Below the pieces are notes generated by a model that was not told the DNA's origin, searched no databases, and saw only the letters and a program-made list of their open reading frames with translations. Shown piece after piece: positions 16,802-26,679 of a stretch of DNA of 64,000 nt. The position numbers and the translations under genes were made by a program. This stretch comes from Peribacillus frigoritolerans (GTDB lineage: Bacteria > Bacillota > Bacilli > Bacillales > Bacillaceae), in contig NZ_SMZY01000006.1 in assembly GCF_004358755.1 (NCBI RefSeq), forward strand, positions 1-64,000, read 5' to 3'. Every line of letters begins with the position of its first letter. Positions within the stretch are counted from its first letter, which is position 1.

Positions 16802-18733
16802 CTATTTCTCCAGCTGCCCATTCACCATATGATTCATATAACGCCAGCGGGCCACCAGAAAATACACGATCTGCACTAGTGTGAACGATATGAAAATGGC
16901 AGCTCCCCCCTTGAAGACGGAATACTCCACCAGCTGCTGCAGCGCGATAAATGCCACCGTACTATGAATGAGGGCCATTAGCAGCGGTACGAAAAACATA
17001 AATGACAGCTGGAGGGTGACAATCCTGCCCAGTTCTTTGCGGCTCAGGCCAACCTTGGCGATCATCTTATACTGAGCCCGGTCACGCTCCAGATCTGTAT
17101 AGAGGCGCAGATAAAGAAAGCTTGCGGCAAAGGTGAAAAACACGATTCCCACCAGCACGCTGATGATCAAAATAAGGCCGTTCTGCTGCTTGGATTTGAA
17201 CCATTCCAGAACGAGTGGCTCCGCAAAGGAAAATGGAGCGCCATTCTGCAACGGAATCGCTTCTTTCAGCTTTTTCGCGACCTCCTTTGTCTCCGGCCAA
17301 TTGTCTACTAGAAAGACGAATGCCCGTACCTCTCCTCCCTCCCCGTCCTGAAGAGGAAGACGGTCATACAGTGCGTCGGTCATCACGATAGCGGCTCTTC
17401 CTAAATCGCTCGCCACCAAATGCGGCACGTTTTTTACGATTTGCAGCCTTTCATCCACTTCCCCAGCCAGCACATCGATCTCGGTAGGCAGGCCTTTTTT
17501 TTCTTCAAAATCTCTTTTCTGCACATAAGTTGTTGGGATGGCGATCGCCTGCTTATCACTGTCCAAGGTTTCAACGGGATAACCGAACGTCTTGAGTAGA
17601 CTGTTGTAATCGCTCAGGCGAATCACGGTCAGGCCGTTCTCGGTATATTTAGTGGAATAGCTGCCGGCCCGGTAAGAGTAGCCAGCCTGGGTCAGCTCTG
17701 CCTCAATGAGGTTAAGGTGTTCTTCCTTCCGTTCGTCGCCAGGATTGGAATAGTAGCGAAATGCGAACGGGTTGGTCTGCTCCGTCAGGCCCGGATCACG
17801 AAGAACTGACGTGATCCCCATTCCCGTAAACGCGACTGCCGAGATGACCGCCACCATAAAAAACGTCGTCGCATTGTCTTTCATTCGGTACGCCATCTCG
17901 GACAGTGTGATAATATTCGTCTTTTTGAAAAAGAACCTGCGCTTCTCCTTCAAGGCCCCAATCCAATACACGCTGAGCTGGGAGAACAGAAAATAAGTGC
18001 CCGTAACCGATAAGGCGATAATCAGAAAAAGCACAGGAAATTCAAATTTGCGCTCGATGACAAAGTAAAAAGCAAGCCCGTAACCGGATGCTATTAGCAA
18101 GGCTGCCAGCACGGACAACCATTTGGACGCTCTCGGTTCCGGCTTCGGCTTGTCCTCCCCCTTCAACTGCTCCACCAGCTCTTTAGTTTTGACCAAGTGG
18201 GAAGAGAACCAGGAAATGAGCAGAAACAGCAACATAAATACAAGTGCGGTCAGAGCAATCGCTTTCAGCGGGAAATAGAAGTCTAGGCCCTTCTCAATGG
18301 CCAGCATGGTAGCGCTGAGCAACAGGATTAGCTTGGAGAACACAAGGCCGACCGCGATACCCGCGGCGATTGAGATAATCCCGATCACGATATTTTCCAT
18401 AAAGACCATCCGGATTTGCTGTTTGGGAGAAAGCCCATGGATCATCAGAATGCCGATTTCCTTATTGCGCATCTTTAGAAACGAGCCGACCGAATAGAGC
18501 AGAAACAGAAACGAGAATACAAAAATGAGTATCTGAGAGATTGCTAATCCCTTCTTGCTCAAGGCGCTGATCGCTGGACTAGTTGAAGCCAGTTCCCCTT
18601 GAAGCTGAGGATGAAACAAGAGCAGGGCAAAGGTAAAGAAAATCATGACCGAAAACGCACTGCTCAAAAAATGGCCGATATACAAACGTTTGTTGCGAAA
18701 AACATTATGGAAGGCGATCCTACGAAAGGTCAT
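16802..18733 (-). CDS. BceB-type ABC permease (FtsX-like)
   Basis: 643 aa; the start MTFRRIAFHNVFRNKRLYIG has GGGAGGA 7 nt upstream and overlaps the ATPase gene by 14 bp. FtsX-like helices occur at the N-terminus (FFTFALLLF), around residues 60-240, and in a final cluster near 530-640. A large extracytoplasmic region (~residues 310-480) lies between helices. This 10-helix plan with a big loop is typical of BceB permeases, which remove antimicrobial peptides such as bacitracin from their lipid targets and signal to a partner kinase. Specificity cannot be read from the sequence. Confidence 0.85.
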   Translation of the reverse strand: MTFRRIAFHNVFRNKRLYIGHFLSSAFSVMIFFTFALLLFHPQLQGELASTSPAISALSKKGLAISQILIFVFSFLFLLYSVGSFLKMRNKEIGILMIHGLSPKQQIRMVFMENIVIGIISIAAGIAVGLVFSKLILLLSATMLAIEKGLDFYFPLKAIALTALVFMLLFLLISWFSSHLVKTKELVEQLKGEDKPKPEPRASKWLSVLAALLIASGYGLAFYFVIERKFEFPVLFLIIALSVTGTYFLFSQLSVYWIGALKEKRRFFFKKTNIITLSEMAYRMKDNATTFFMVAVISAVAFTGMGITSVLRDPGLTEQTNPFAFRYYSNPGDERKEEHLNLIEAELTQAGYSYRAGSYSTKYTENGLTVIRLSDYNSLLKTFGYPVETLDSDKQAIAIPTTYVQKRDFEEKKGLPTEIDVLAGEVDERLQIVKNVPHLVASDLGRAAIVMTDALYDRLPLQDGEGGEVRAFVFLVDNWPETKEVAKKLKEAIPLQNGAPFSFAEPLVLEWFKSKQQNGLILIISVLVGIVFFTFAASFLYLRLYTDLERDRAQYKMIAKVGLSRKELGRIVTLQLSFMFFVPLLMALIHSTVAFIALQQLVEYSVFKGGAAIFISFTLVQIVYFLVARWRYMNHMVNGQLEK

Positions 18734-19478
18734 ACCGGTGTCCTCCCAACAGCGACAGCACATTGATAATATTCTGATAAAATACGGTTCTTTTGTCTCC
18801 TGCATGAATTTCGTTATAGAGCTTGCCGTCTTTAATGAAAATGACTCGATCACAATAGCTTGCCGCCTTGGCGTCATGGGTGACGAGCATCATGGTCGTG
18901 CCTTGTTTTTTGTTCAGTTCGGTCAGCAAATCCATAACATCCCGGGCTGCCTTGGAATCCAGGTTGCCCGTTGGTTCGTCGGCCAGAATCAGCGCCGGCC
19001 TGTGGATCAGCGCACGGCCGACCGCAGTCCGCTGTGCCTGTCCGCCCGAGATTTCGTAGGTGCGTTTGTTTAAGATGGCCTGAATTCCCAGCCTCTCCGC
19101 CATCTGTTCGACCCGCTCTCCAATTTCATCGGGATTAACACCGTCGAGGGCAAGAGGCAACGCCATGTTCTCCGCGACAGACAAGGTATTCAGGAGGTTA
19201 AAGAACTGAAAGACAAAGCCGAGCTTTCGGCGGCGGAACAGCGCCAGTTGCTCCGCATCCAGTAGATGCGGCTGCTCTCCTTCAATCCATACACTTCCCG
19301 TAGTTGGAGAATCAATGGTCGAGATGACGTTTAAGAGCGTCGTCTTTCCGCTGCCTGAAGGCCCCATCACCCCTACAATTTCTCCCTTACCTATCGTCAG
19401 ATCAATATCCGTAAGAGCCTCGTGGCTTACTTTTCCCTTATAAATCTTGCTGAGCTCCTTCACATGAAGCACGTCCAT
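18720..19478 (-). CDS. BceA-type ABC transporter ATPase
   Basis: 252 aa. Walker A GPSGSGKTTLLN (about residues 39-50), Q-loop FVFQFFNLL, signature ISGGQAQRTAVGRAL, Walker B ALILADEPTGNLDS and H-loop MLVTHDAKAA. The signature starts with Ile rather than Leu. GC content is clearly above the flanking DNA. It forms an energising pair with the overlapping permease gene and has its own promoter region upstream, separating it from the two-component genes. Confidence 0.9.
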   Translation of the reverse strand: MDVLHVKELSKIYKGKVSHEALTDIDLTIGKGEIVGVMGPSGSGKTTLLNVISTIDSPTTGSVWIEGEQPHLLDAEQLALFRRRKLGFVFQFFNLLNTLSVAENMALPLALDGVNPDEIGERVEQMAERLGIQAILNKRTYEISGGQAQRTAVGRALIHRPALILADEPTGNLDSKAARDVMDLLTELNKKQGTTMMLVTHDAKAASYCDRVIFIKDGKLYNEIHAGDKRTVFYQNIINVLSLLGGHRYDLS

Positions 19479-19557
19479 AAAAGCATTCTCCTTCCTCGTT
19501 GTGTCTTAAGTCTATATCAGTGTGCTCTTGCAAAGTATCGATAATCCTTTCACTAAA

Positions 19558-19573
19558 CTTACATTTTTGTAAG
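19558..19573. promoter_or_regulatory. Candidate response-regulator operator for the transporter genes
   Basis: CTTACATTTTTGTAAG is a perfect palindrome apart from its centre, 80 bp before the ATPase start. BceR-type regulators bind short inverted repeats of the TTACA/TGTAA or TGACA/TGTCA kind upstream of their transporter operons. The position fits, but the assignment is inference. Confidence 0.5.
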
Positions 19574-19610
19574 ATAACAAAAAGATGAATACTTTTATCG
19601 TATTCATCCG

Positions 19611-20597
19611 CTAGCCCAATGCATACGGGAGGGTAAGATGTATCGTAGTGCCCGTTCCCACTTCCGATTCCATATGAATTTGGTGATTCAGCTTTTGCAC
19701 AACCTTTTGGACCAGATAGAGGCCCATTCCGGTTGATTCCATAAAGCTTCTGCCGTTCTCACCGGTAAAAAAGGGCCGAAATACCCGGCCGATATCCTGT
19801 TTCGGAATTCCCACCCCGCTGTCTTTTATCTCGAGAACGATGGATTGGTCAGACTGGAAGGCCGAAATCCTCACTGTTTGGTAACTGCCCGCAGAAAACT
19901 TAATGGCATTGGACAACAGCTGCTGCAGGATAAAGCGGAGCCATTTGGCGTCTGTTACCACGGTTAAGCCGGCGTCCACAAGGTTTTCCGGATAAACCTG
20001 ACTGCGGATAAACAGACGTTTATAATCTGTCACCACTTCGTCCACCATCTTGTGAAGCTCCACTTTTTCCACGTGGAAATCCTGTTCAAACGTCTCCAGC
20101 CGGGACATATACAGGACCATCTCCAGACCTTTCCTTATCCGTTCGGCCTCTTCAGATATACTATCTATTTTCTCATTGTCAGACTCCTGGGTCAGCAGCT
20201 CAATAACAGACAGAGGAGTCTTCATCTGGTGAACCCATTGATTCATAAATTCTAGGCGTTCTGCCTGCTCGCGTTCCCAGTTCCTCAACTGCTGCCGGGA
20301 CTTTCGGTAGTGGTGATCCATCAGTTCGTCCAGTGCACGGGATAAGGCTGCGGAACCGGGCTGTCCCGGCGTTTCGAAGATATCCGCGCTCGGCTCTGAC
20401 AATCGTCTATAGAATTCACGAAGCGTGAAATACTGAACGGTCAGATAGACAGACATAATCAAGATGCCTAGAAAGGCGGCATACAAGGCGATGCGCGGAT
20501 GATCGTAGCCGTCAAACCAGAACACCATCAGGACCACTGCCAATTGTACAAGTATGAATCCGATGAGCATTAGGTGCGTTCGCAGAAACAGCTTCAT
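19611..20597 (-). CDS. Intramembrane-sensing histidine kinase (BceS-type)
   Basis: 328 aa; ATG overlaps the regulator's stop (ATGA) with GGAGGAG 6 nt upstream. Two transmembrane helices at residues ~8-27 and ~37-57 leave almost no outer loop, which is the mark of intramembrane-sensing kinases that read their ABC transporter. The phospho-acceptor box is NQWVHQMKTPLSVIE. The ATPase domain shows LSNAIKFS, IKDSGVGIP and GMGLYLVQKV. It is expected to sense transport flux of the adjacent BceAB-type pair. Confidence 0.9.
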   Translation of the reverse strand: MKLFLRTHLMLIGFILVQLAVVLMVFWFDGYDHPRIALYAAFLGILIMSVYLTVQYFTLREFYRRLSEPSADIFETPGQPGSAALSRALDELMDHHYRKSRQQLRNWEREQAERLEFMNQWVHQMKTPLSVIELLTQESDNEKIDSISEEAERIRKGLEMVLYMSRLETFEQDFHVEKVELHKMVDEVVTDYKRLFIRSQVYPENLVDAGLTVVTDAKWLRFILQQLLSNAIKFSAGSYQTVRISAFQSDQSIVLEIKDSGVGIPKQDIGRVFRPFFTGENGRSFMESTGMGLYLVQKVVQKLNHQIHMESEVGTGTTIHLTLPYALG

Positions 20598-21298
20598 ATA
20601 GACTCCTCCTTCCATATCGGCAACAGTCGGTAGCCTGCGCGCCGAACAGTCTCCAGCGCATCTGCGATGCCCAGCTCTTGCAGCTTCTTGCGTGTGCGGG
20701 TAATATTGACGCTGAGTGTATTCTCATCCACATAGGTCTGATCCTCCCACAGCTTCTCCAAAATAATTTCTCTGCTCACCAGGCGCGGACTGCGGACAAG
20801 CAGCAATTCGAGCAAAACGGCCTCTTTTTTGGTCAGCGTCACGCTTAGGGTGTCCAGTCTCAGCTCCAACCGCTCCGGATACAGTACAAGCCCCTCCAGC
20901 TTCACCTGCCGCTCATCCGTCTTGGTCGCATAGTCTCCATAGACCCGCCGCAGTTGGCTGCGAATCTTGGCAATGACCATTTCGTAAGAAAATGGTTTGG
21001 TGATGTAATCATCTGCCCCGTGTTCGAGGGCCATTATCTGATCCATGGTACCGCTTCTCGCGGAAATGCAGATGATGGGGCATACGGAGACGGAACGGAT
21101 CTGTCTGCACCAATAATAGCCGTCATAACTGGGGAGATTAATGTCAATGAGAACAAGATGGGGATCAAATTGCTTGAACAGATCCAGAACATTCTCGAAA
21201 TCTTTCACCAGAATGCTCTCATCTCCATACTTATCAATATGAGATTTAAGGAGCTCGGCTATTTTGAGATCGTCTTCCACGATCATGATCTTATGCAT
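20594..21298 (-). CDS. OmpR-family response regulator (BceR-type)
   Basis: 234 aa. Receiver domain: MIVEDDLKIAELL acidic pair, VLIDINLPSYDG phospho-Asp, and TKPFSYE with the conserved Lys. The C-terminal winged helix contains LTKKEAVLLELLL and NTLSVNITRTRKKLQELG. The gene is first in the block and is coupled to the kinase gene. The expected target is the promoter between kinase and ATPase genes. Confidence 0.9.
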   Translation of the reverse strand: MHKIMIVEDDLKIAELLKSHIDKYGDESILVKDFENVLDLFKQFDPHLVLIDINLPSYDGYYWCRQIRSVSVCPIICISARSGTMDQIMALEHGADDYITKPFSYEMVIAKIRSQLRRVYGDYATKTDERQVKLEGLVLYPERLELRLDTLSVTLTKKEAVLLELLLVRSPRLVSREIILEKLWEDQTYVDENTLSVNITRTRKKLQELGIADALETVRRAGYRLLPIWKEESI

Positions 21299-21585
21299 AG
21301 AAACTGGCCTCCTTTACAATTTCTCTTTCCTAACTTTTTTCCTTACCTTCTTCAACAATCGGCTATTCATAAAAAGAGCACATATCATTTACAGATATGC
21401 ACCCGTTTGTTGAATAACGACATTACAAATTTATTAGTAATTCCTTAATATTCCTGTTAGTTTATCCCATGACCTCACACCATATAATCACGAAGGTGAT
21501 TTTTATGCCAGAACAAGGTCATCACCACCATAAAAATTTTGTTTTTCTTATATCTAGATAGCAAGAAATTGTTGCTGCGCTGGTA

Positions 21586-22047
21586 TTAGTCCATCGAAAG
21601 ACCGATAGCTGCATTGTCGTCGGGTGTTCCGAGCCAATAGCCATATGATATAGCCACTTTAATAAAATGTTGCATAACTTCCGGCTGAGGAGGACCCGGT
21701 GGCACGGAATCGACCGGGCGTCCAATTTCATTAAAAAATTGCCCCATTTTCACCGTCGATGTTATCACGAGTATTGCTGTTTCACCCGAGACATTTCTCC
21801 AAGCGTGCTTTTGGTTTCCTGGAATATCAACAGTATCGCCGACCCGCAATACGGACCAGCCTTCGCCTTCCGTCCAGGCTTCAACCTCCCCGGAGAAAAC
21901 AGTGAAGGTTTCACGATCCTCATGGCTATGAATGGGCACAATAACGCCAGGCCCGACCTCGCCCTTCATCATGCAGTAGTTCATATCTTCCGATAACTCC
22001 GTTAAGTGCTGTAAACGCGGTCCTAGTACATCCAAAACTTCTGACAT
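21586..22047 (-). CDS. Cupin-domain protein
   Basis: 153 aa, AGAGGAG upstream. Cupin motif 1 is IPIHSHEDRETFTVFSGEVE (HxH-E-...G) and motif 2 is GDTVDIPGNQKHAWRNVSGE with H. It therefore has the His/Glu metal site of a single-domain cupin. The C-terminal ~50 residues are extra. GC is high like the Bce block, suggesting it came in together. Substrate unknown. The cell role may be in small-molecule modification or sensing. Confidence 0.8.
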   Translation of the reverse strand: MSEVLDVLGPRLQHLTELSEDMNYCMMKGEVGPGVIVPIHSHEDRETFTVFSGEVEAWTEGEGWSVLRVGDTVDIPGNQKHAWRNVSGETAILVITSTVKMGQFFNEIGRPVDSVPPGPPQPEVMQHFIKVAISYGYWLGTPDDNAAIGLSMD

Positions 22048-22772
22048 AATTGTATATTCTCCTCTTTAACTTATTTACCTACTAGTAAGTAAGTTTTATT
22101 TAAATTTACAGTTTACTTTCCTAACAAATTTTGCAATTCTGCGTCCACATTTTCTGGTCAGCCTCACCCCTTTCATAGTGTGCGATCGGTAAACGGCAAG
22201 CCCGACGTCGATAAAATATGTACAACAACGTGCATTAGTCTTCCAACAGACTATGACATTTATAATCTACTATACTAGACACAATAGTAACAGTATTCTG
22301 AAATGTTAACAATAGCACTTTTTTCCACTAACAAAGAAAAAAATTATTTCTTCTATGAACCTCTCATCCATTTATTCATAATTGATTATCAAATTTTAAA
22401 TAACCTTAAAGCCCTCTTGTTCTTCATCATTATTTGGTAATAATTACACACAAATAAAGTAGTCGCATATATCGGCTACTTAGTATTACTGTTGACTTAG
22501 TTATCCATAACTTGAGGCACCTAAAAAGCGTCACTATCGAAGAATAACGCCCCTTTAACGGAATAACAGAGATGGAAATTATAAACAACATAGGATAATA
22601 TCACTTTGTTCAAAAATTACTATCTTGAAGTTTAAATATGTGTCGGCAATAGGATTGCAAAGTGAGAAATGAGCCACCAAATAATCATATCTTACTAAGT
22701 CAAGAAATAATGATTTATTGAAATGATAGTATTAGTTCATCAGAATTTTTTGGTTCCTTTTTTATCCATTTA
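22048..22772. other. 725-bp non-coding stretch
   Basis: Holds the second copy of the ~105-bp repeat (22433-22540) and an intergenic 'GCCCCTTTAACGGAATAAC' unit near 22547. No open frame with coding character. Confidence 0.5.
22433..22540. repeat. Dispersed ~105-bp repeat, copy B
   Basis: Matches 793-905 in direct orientation with a few substitutions, including the AAGTAGTCG...CGGCTACTT stem and the AACTTGAGGCACCT end. The two copies are 21.6 kb apart. Confidence 0.7.
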
Positions 22773-23651
22773 TTATTCGTGCACTGTCACAATTACTCCA
22801 TCCATATTGTTGCCTGAAATCTCATAATAGAGATCCTCTGGTACTTTAATTTGACTGCTATGAGAAATGGAGTAATAAGAAACAGTATATTTTTTCTCAT
22901 CAACACTAGCAGAAATGTTCTTTTCTTCTTTTAGATAATCCAAATATTCTTCCATAGCAAAATTCTTATCCTTCATAATCACGCTGTGAGGCAGGCCAAC
23001 ATAGCGGATATGCCACGGTTCATATTGAATTCCTGTGACATCAGTTTTATCCTTTGGATAGCGTAAAATAAAGCCGTATTTCCAAGCGTTTTCTTCTATC
23101 CACTTTCCTTCTGGTGCTTCACTCATCTTCATTTGAGTAGATCCTACATCAAGCGATAAACCCAAATTGTGTTCGCTATAGCCTGGTGGCAAGGCATAAT
23201 CAGAGCCCATTTCTTGGTAAAGAACACTTTGCTCATCAAATCCTCGAAAGCCACTACTAATTAAAAAATGAAGAACTCCTTCTTTTTCAGCAGCAGCTGT
23301 CATCTCTGAAAATTTACGTGCGACATCCTCTGATAATTTAATATCACTATTCAGTAACTCGTATCCCTTTATCAATTCTTTATGCTTAAATAAATTTACG
23401 ACATCTGATTTTATACTCTCTTGGTGAACAGGATATTCCTTGTTGACCAAGAGTAGATTTCCTTGATAGATCTGATCTTTTGCAATCTCATTGTTTTGGA
23501 TACGTTCAGAAGTTCCTAGGTAATTTATATTATCTTGATGATTTTGAACATTTTTTTGAAACTCTACTTTATCTTGAAACAACGGTGTTATATTAGCGAT
23601 ACCAAATCCCAAACATAATATTAATAACAATAAAAATCCCCACGTCTTCAT
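22773..23651 (-). CDS. vanY: VanY-type D,D-carboxypeptidase
   Basis: 292 aa, AAGGAGG upstream. N-terminal hydrophobic anchor (WGFLLLLILCLGFGIANI). Catalytic domain: SGFRGFDEQSVLYQEM, then SEHNLGLSLDVG (Zn-binding His and Asp) and EPWHIRYVG (catalytic Glu and Zn-binding His). It cuts the terminal D-Ala from peptidoglycan stem peptides outside the membrane, which lowers binding of glycopeptides. It follows vanS by 109 bp and is read in the same direction. No vanH, vanA/B-type ligase or vanX is in the window. Confidence 0.85.
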   Translation of the reverse strand: MKTWGFLLLLILCLGFGIANITPLFQDKVEFQKNVQNHQDNINYLGTSERIQNNEIAKDQIYQGNLLLVNKEYPVHQESIKSDVVNLFKHKELIKGYELLNSDIKLSEDVARKFSEMTAAAEKEGVLHFLISSGFRGFDEQSVLYQEMGSDYALPPGYSEHNLGLSLDVGSTQMKMSEAPEGKWIEENAWKYGFILRYPKDKTDVTGIQYEPWHIRYVGLPHSVIMKDKNFAMEEYLDYLKEEKNISASVDEKKYTVSYYSISHSSQIKVPEDLYYEISGNNMDGVIVTVHE

Positions 23652-23760
23652 TTTCAGTTTCCTCCTTGATCTTACTTGTTTATATAATAGGAGAAACTAC
23701 TTAAAAAAAGAGTAGGGTAAATATTAAATATTTCTTAAATCATTTACTTGGGTATTAAAT

Positions 23761-24867
23761 TTAATTATTTGGTTCACTGTCCTGCGGTAAACGAACCTCA
23801 AATATCGTACGTATTAAACTACTTTCTGCAGTAATCGTTCCATTATGTTGCTCCACAATATTCTTCGCAATGAACAAGCCAAGACCTGTGCTATCTTCTT
23901 GTTGAGTTCGGGCTTTGTCACCGGTATAAAACATATCAAAAAGATGCGGCAGTTCATTTTGGGGAATTTGATCGCCGTAATTCACCACTTGTATGACGAC
24001 TTCATCAGCATCTATAGATCCTTTAATATCCACGAACTGGCCATCATATCCATAGCGATTGGCATTCGTCAGAAGATTTTCAAACACTCGTGCCAACAAC
24101 TCTCCGTCACCAACAAAAGGTAAATGAGGAGGAATGTCCATTCGGGCCATCAAATGGTTTTTCTCGAAAAGCGGGTACAACTCTTCCGTTAATTGATGGA
24201 GTAGGTCAGATATATTGATTCGCTTTTTATTCACGGGGAGCTTTCCATAGTTCATTCTCGTTATTTCGAATAATTCATCTATAAGTCGTTCTAAACGCTG
24301 AGATTTGGTAAACGCAATCGTTAAAAAATGTTTAACCTGTTCTTGCTTCAAATTCTCTTCTTTTAGTACCAAATCCAAATAGCCTAAAACAGAGGTAAGC
24401 GGTGTCCGTAAATCATGTGCCAAATTGACGACCAACTGATCCTTGCTGCTTTCCGAAAAATCTCCTCTTTCTACAGCTTGTTTCAATTTTTCACTTGCCA
24501 AATTAATATCATGGGCAATATCTCGAAATTCATCATTTGACTTGATTTGAATTTGATGTGAAAAGTCTCCCCGAGAAAGATAATGGATTCCGGTTGAAAT
24601 CTCGTTAAAATAGCCAGAATATCGCTTCGTGAGTAAGTAAAAGAACATAAACGAAAGCGGGATAAATAGTAGTAAAAATACGTTAATGTCGCCAATTTGT
24701 TTCATACTTTTCCGATAATATTCCAGTCGGTCACCATACTGGACATTCGAGTGATAATAGAATTGGAGTGATTTAAAGACTATAAACGTTATAATTCCAG
24801 AACAAATCATACTTAAACCAAATAATAGCACCATCTTTGAACGAAAGCTGTGTACCATTTTAACCAT
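23761..24867 (-). CDS. vanS: VanS-like sensor histidine kinase
   Basis: 368 aa from an ATG that overlaps the regulator stop by 8 bp; the larger open frame upstream is antisense to no start signal and was cut. Two transmembrane helices (MVLLFGLSMICSGIITFIVF and FLLLFIPLSFMFFYLLT), HAMP-like linker, His box LAHDLRTPLTSVLGYLDLVL, N-box ENLLTNANRYG and G-boxes DSTGLGLFIAKNI. Pairs with the adjacent VanR. The signal might be glycopeptide or cell-wall damage. Confidence 0.85.
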   Translation of the reverse strand: MVKMVHSFRSKMVLLFGLSMICSGIITFIVFKSLQFYYHSNVQYGDRLEYYRKSMKQIGDINVFLLLFIPLSFMFFYLLTKRYSGYFNEISTGIHYLSRGDFSHQIQIKSNDEFRDIAHDINLASEKLKQAVERGDFSESSKDQLVVNLAHDLRTPLTSVLGYLDLVLKEENLKQEQVKHFLTIAFTKSQRLERLIDELFEITRMNYGKLPVNKKRINISDLLHQLTEELYPLFEKNHLMARMDIPPHLPFVGDGELLARVFENLLTNANRYGYDGQFVDIKGSIDADEVVIQVVNYGDQIPQNELPHLFDMFYTGDKARTQQEDSTGLGLFIAKNIVEQHNGTITAESSLIRTIFEVRLPQDSEPNN

Positions 24868-25555
24868 TGAAGGAATACCCCACTCCCCACACGGTCTTAA
24901 TCCATTTGTGGTTCTGTTTGCCTTCTTCAAGTTTTTTCCGCAACGTACGAATATGTACCATGACAGTATTGCCACTTTCAAAGTATGCTTCTCCCCACAC
25001 ATGTTGAAAAATATTTTCCACGCTATAAACCTTCTTTGGATGACTCGCAAGTAAATACAAAATGTCAAACTCTTTCGGCGTAAGCTCGATGGTTTTACCG
25101 TATAAAACAACGGTCCGCTCCTCAGGGGATATCATAAATCCGCCAAACTCCAAACTCGATTTAGTATCTATCTTGGGTTGATTTAACTTCATAAAGCGCC
25201 GAAGCTGCGCATTTACACGGGCCACCAATTCAATGGGGGTAAATGGTTTTGTCATATAATCATCGGCTCCAATCACCAGTCCGTGGACTTTATCGAAGTC
25301 AGATGTTCTAGCACTTAAAAAAATGATAGGCAAATTATATTGTTCGCGAATTAGGCGCGTTACTTCATATCCATCGATTTTCGGCATCATAATATCTAGA
25401 ATTAGCAAATCAATCGATTGAGTCTGGATAGCATGAATGGCTTCTTGTCCATCAGATACTTTAATGACATGGTATCCTTCTTTTTCTAAATGGATGGCAA
25501 TCAAATCAGCAATCTCCTCCTCATCATCAGCTATTAAAATCGAAATACGTTTCAT
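24860..25555 (-). CDS. vanR: VanR-like OmpR-family response regulator
   Basis: 231 aa, GGAGTGGAG 3-6 nt upstream. Receiver: ILIADDEEEIADLI, LLILDIMMPKIDGYEV, LSARTSDFDKVHGLVIGADD, TKPFTPIELVARV. DNA-binding winged helix with LTPKEFDILYLLASHPKKVY and HIRTLRKKLEEG. Together with vanS and vanY it forms a three-gene unit. Confidence 0.9.
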   Translation of the reverse strand: MKRISILIADDEEEIADLIAIHLEKEGYHVIKVSDGQEAIHAIQTQSIDLLILDIMMPKIDGYEVTRLIREQYNLPIIFLSARTSDFDKVHGLVIGADDYMTKPFTPIELVARVNAQLRRFMKLNQPKIDTKSSLEFGGFMISPEERTVVLYGKTIELTPKEFDILYLLASHPKKVYSVENIFQHVWGEAYFESGNTVMVHIRTLRKKLEEGKQNHKWIKTVWGVGYSFNG

Positions 25556-25845
25556 CTACTCCACTCCTATATAAAGTTGCATTAACTTAATTTATAATCT
25601 ATTGATTAAACTATACGCAGTTGAACGCTTCAAAAAACCTCGCTGTTTTTGGTGGGATGCCTTATCAGCATTGACCTTAATTAGCATGGCAATTAATTGA
25701 GTAATTTAGAGCTTCTTTTTATTTTCTATTATTCCCTTTACTTATTCAAGAATATGGCCCTTTAGTGGAATAATGATACTGAAGATAACTACTTTTTCTT
25801 AACTAACGAAGTAATTATGTACTCAAGCTTAAATGTTTTTTTCAT
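25556..25845. other. Spacer carrying promoter of vanR and an intergenic repeat unit
   Basis: No gene. A GGCCCTTTAGTGGAATAATG unit near 25757 belongs to the dispersed intergenic element family. Confidence 0.4.
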
Positions 25846-26403
25846 TTATTTAAGCTTATTCATATATAAACTAAATACCTCATCCCAGTCCCACTTTACA
25901 TAATACCAATTCCCTAAATTGATATTAGAAATCCATTTTATTTGGTTGGAACCTTCAGAATTTGCAACCATACATTGGCTATTTGTCTATCTGTCCGAGT
26001 CTATGTATTGGGAACGGAAGTCTCCGTCCTTTGTTGGGGGAAATGTTAGTTTTTTTTGATTGTTAGTCTTGAGATTGATTTTATATAATGCTTGTAATGG
26101 TCTTTGTTTAACATCGACACAATCACTTTCTACTGAACTTGACGTAATAATATGAGGTTCATCGAGCCATGTTAAATCTCGATCCACAAAACTTTGAGGA
26201 GTGTAAACCTCAGATGTATGAAGAGGTAGGTTGAAAACCTTTAATTGCTTATTTCTAATTGCTTCCCTTATTCCCCCACTAATATTGCTAAAAAATGAAT
26301 AGGTCCCATTGAAACCATTCTTCATGATTTAAGATTTCTCAATTTTGTTAAAAGCTTTTCCATCTTTAGAAAGAATACAAAGTGTATTTGAATCGGCGGA
26401 CAT
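25846..26403 (-). pseudogene. Decayed beta-propeller-like protein, at least two in-frame stops
   Basis: One frame runs MSADSNTLCILSKDGKAFNK-IEKS-stop, then MKNGFNGTYSFF through WLDEPHIITSSSVESD, YKINLKTNNQKKLTFPP and YIDSDR-stop, and then continues to NQIKWISNINLGNWYYVKWD-DEVFSLYMNKLK-stop. The reading frame is kept, so only point mutations to stops separate the parts. The repeat pattern (short strands, 'YKINLKT...KKLTFPPTKDGDFR') suggests a TolB/WD-like propeller. Exact family unknown. Confidence 0.6.
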
Positions 26404-26494
26404 CGATGGAGTAAGCACTAACAAAAATGAGACCCATTGTTGATCATGTGACTATTTAAACGGTCTCTTATAATAAGAATCTATTCAAACGGAA

Positions 26495-26565
26495 TAAACA
26501 ACATATACAACAACATATATATTGTTTTTAACTTTAACGACATATTTATATTATAAAATGTATAT
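26495..26565. repeat. AT-rich motif cluster upstream of the XRE gene
   Basis: AACAACATATACAACAACAT, ATATATATTG and TTTAACTTTAACGACATAT repeat the words of the parA upstream field. It is the only cluster located right in front of a regulator gene other than parAB. Confidence 0.5.
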
Positions 26566-26679
26566 AACACATAAATTAATACTAATTTAATTAAAAACGA
26601 AACAATTTCTAAAATAATTCGTATTACATATTATACATATTTAATCTTAATAGAAGGTGTAAAAAGGACTGAGTAAAAG

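Noticed and set aside
21505-21561. 18-codon reading with a ribosome-like GAAGGTGAT and a run of four His
   Set aside because: Too short to support. It may be the start of a deleted gene, but nothing after it is coding.
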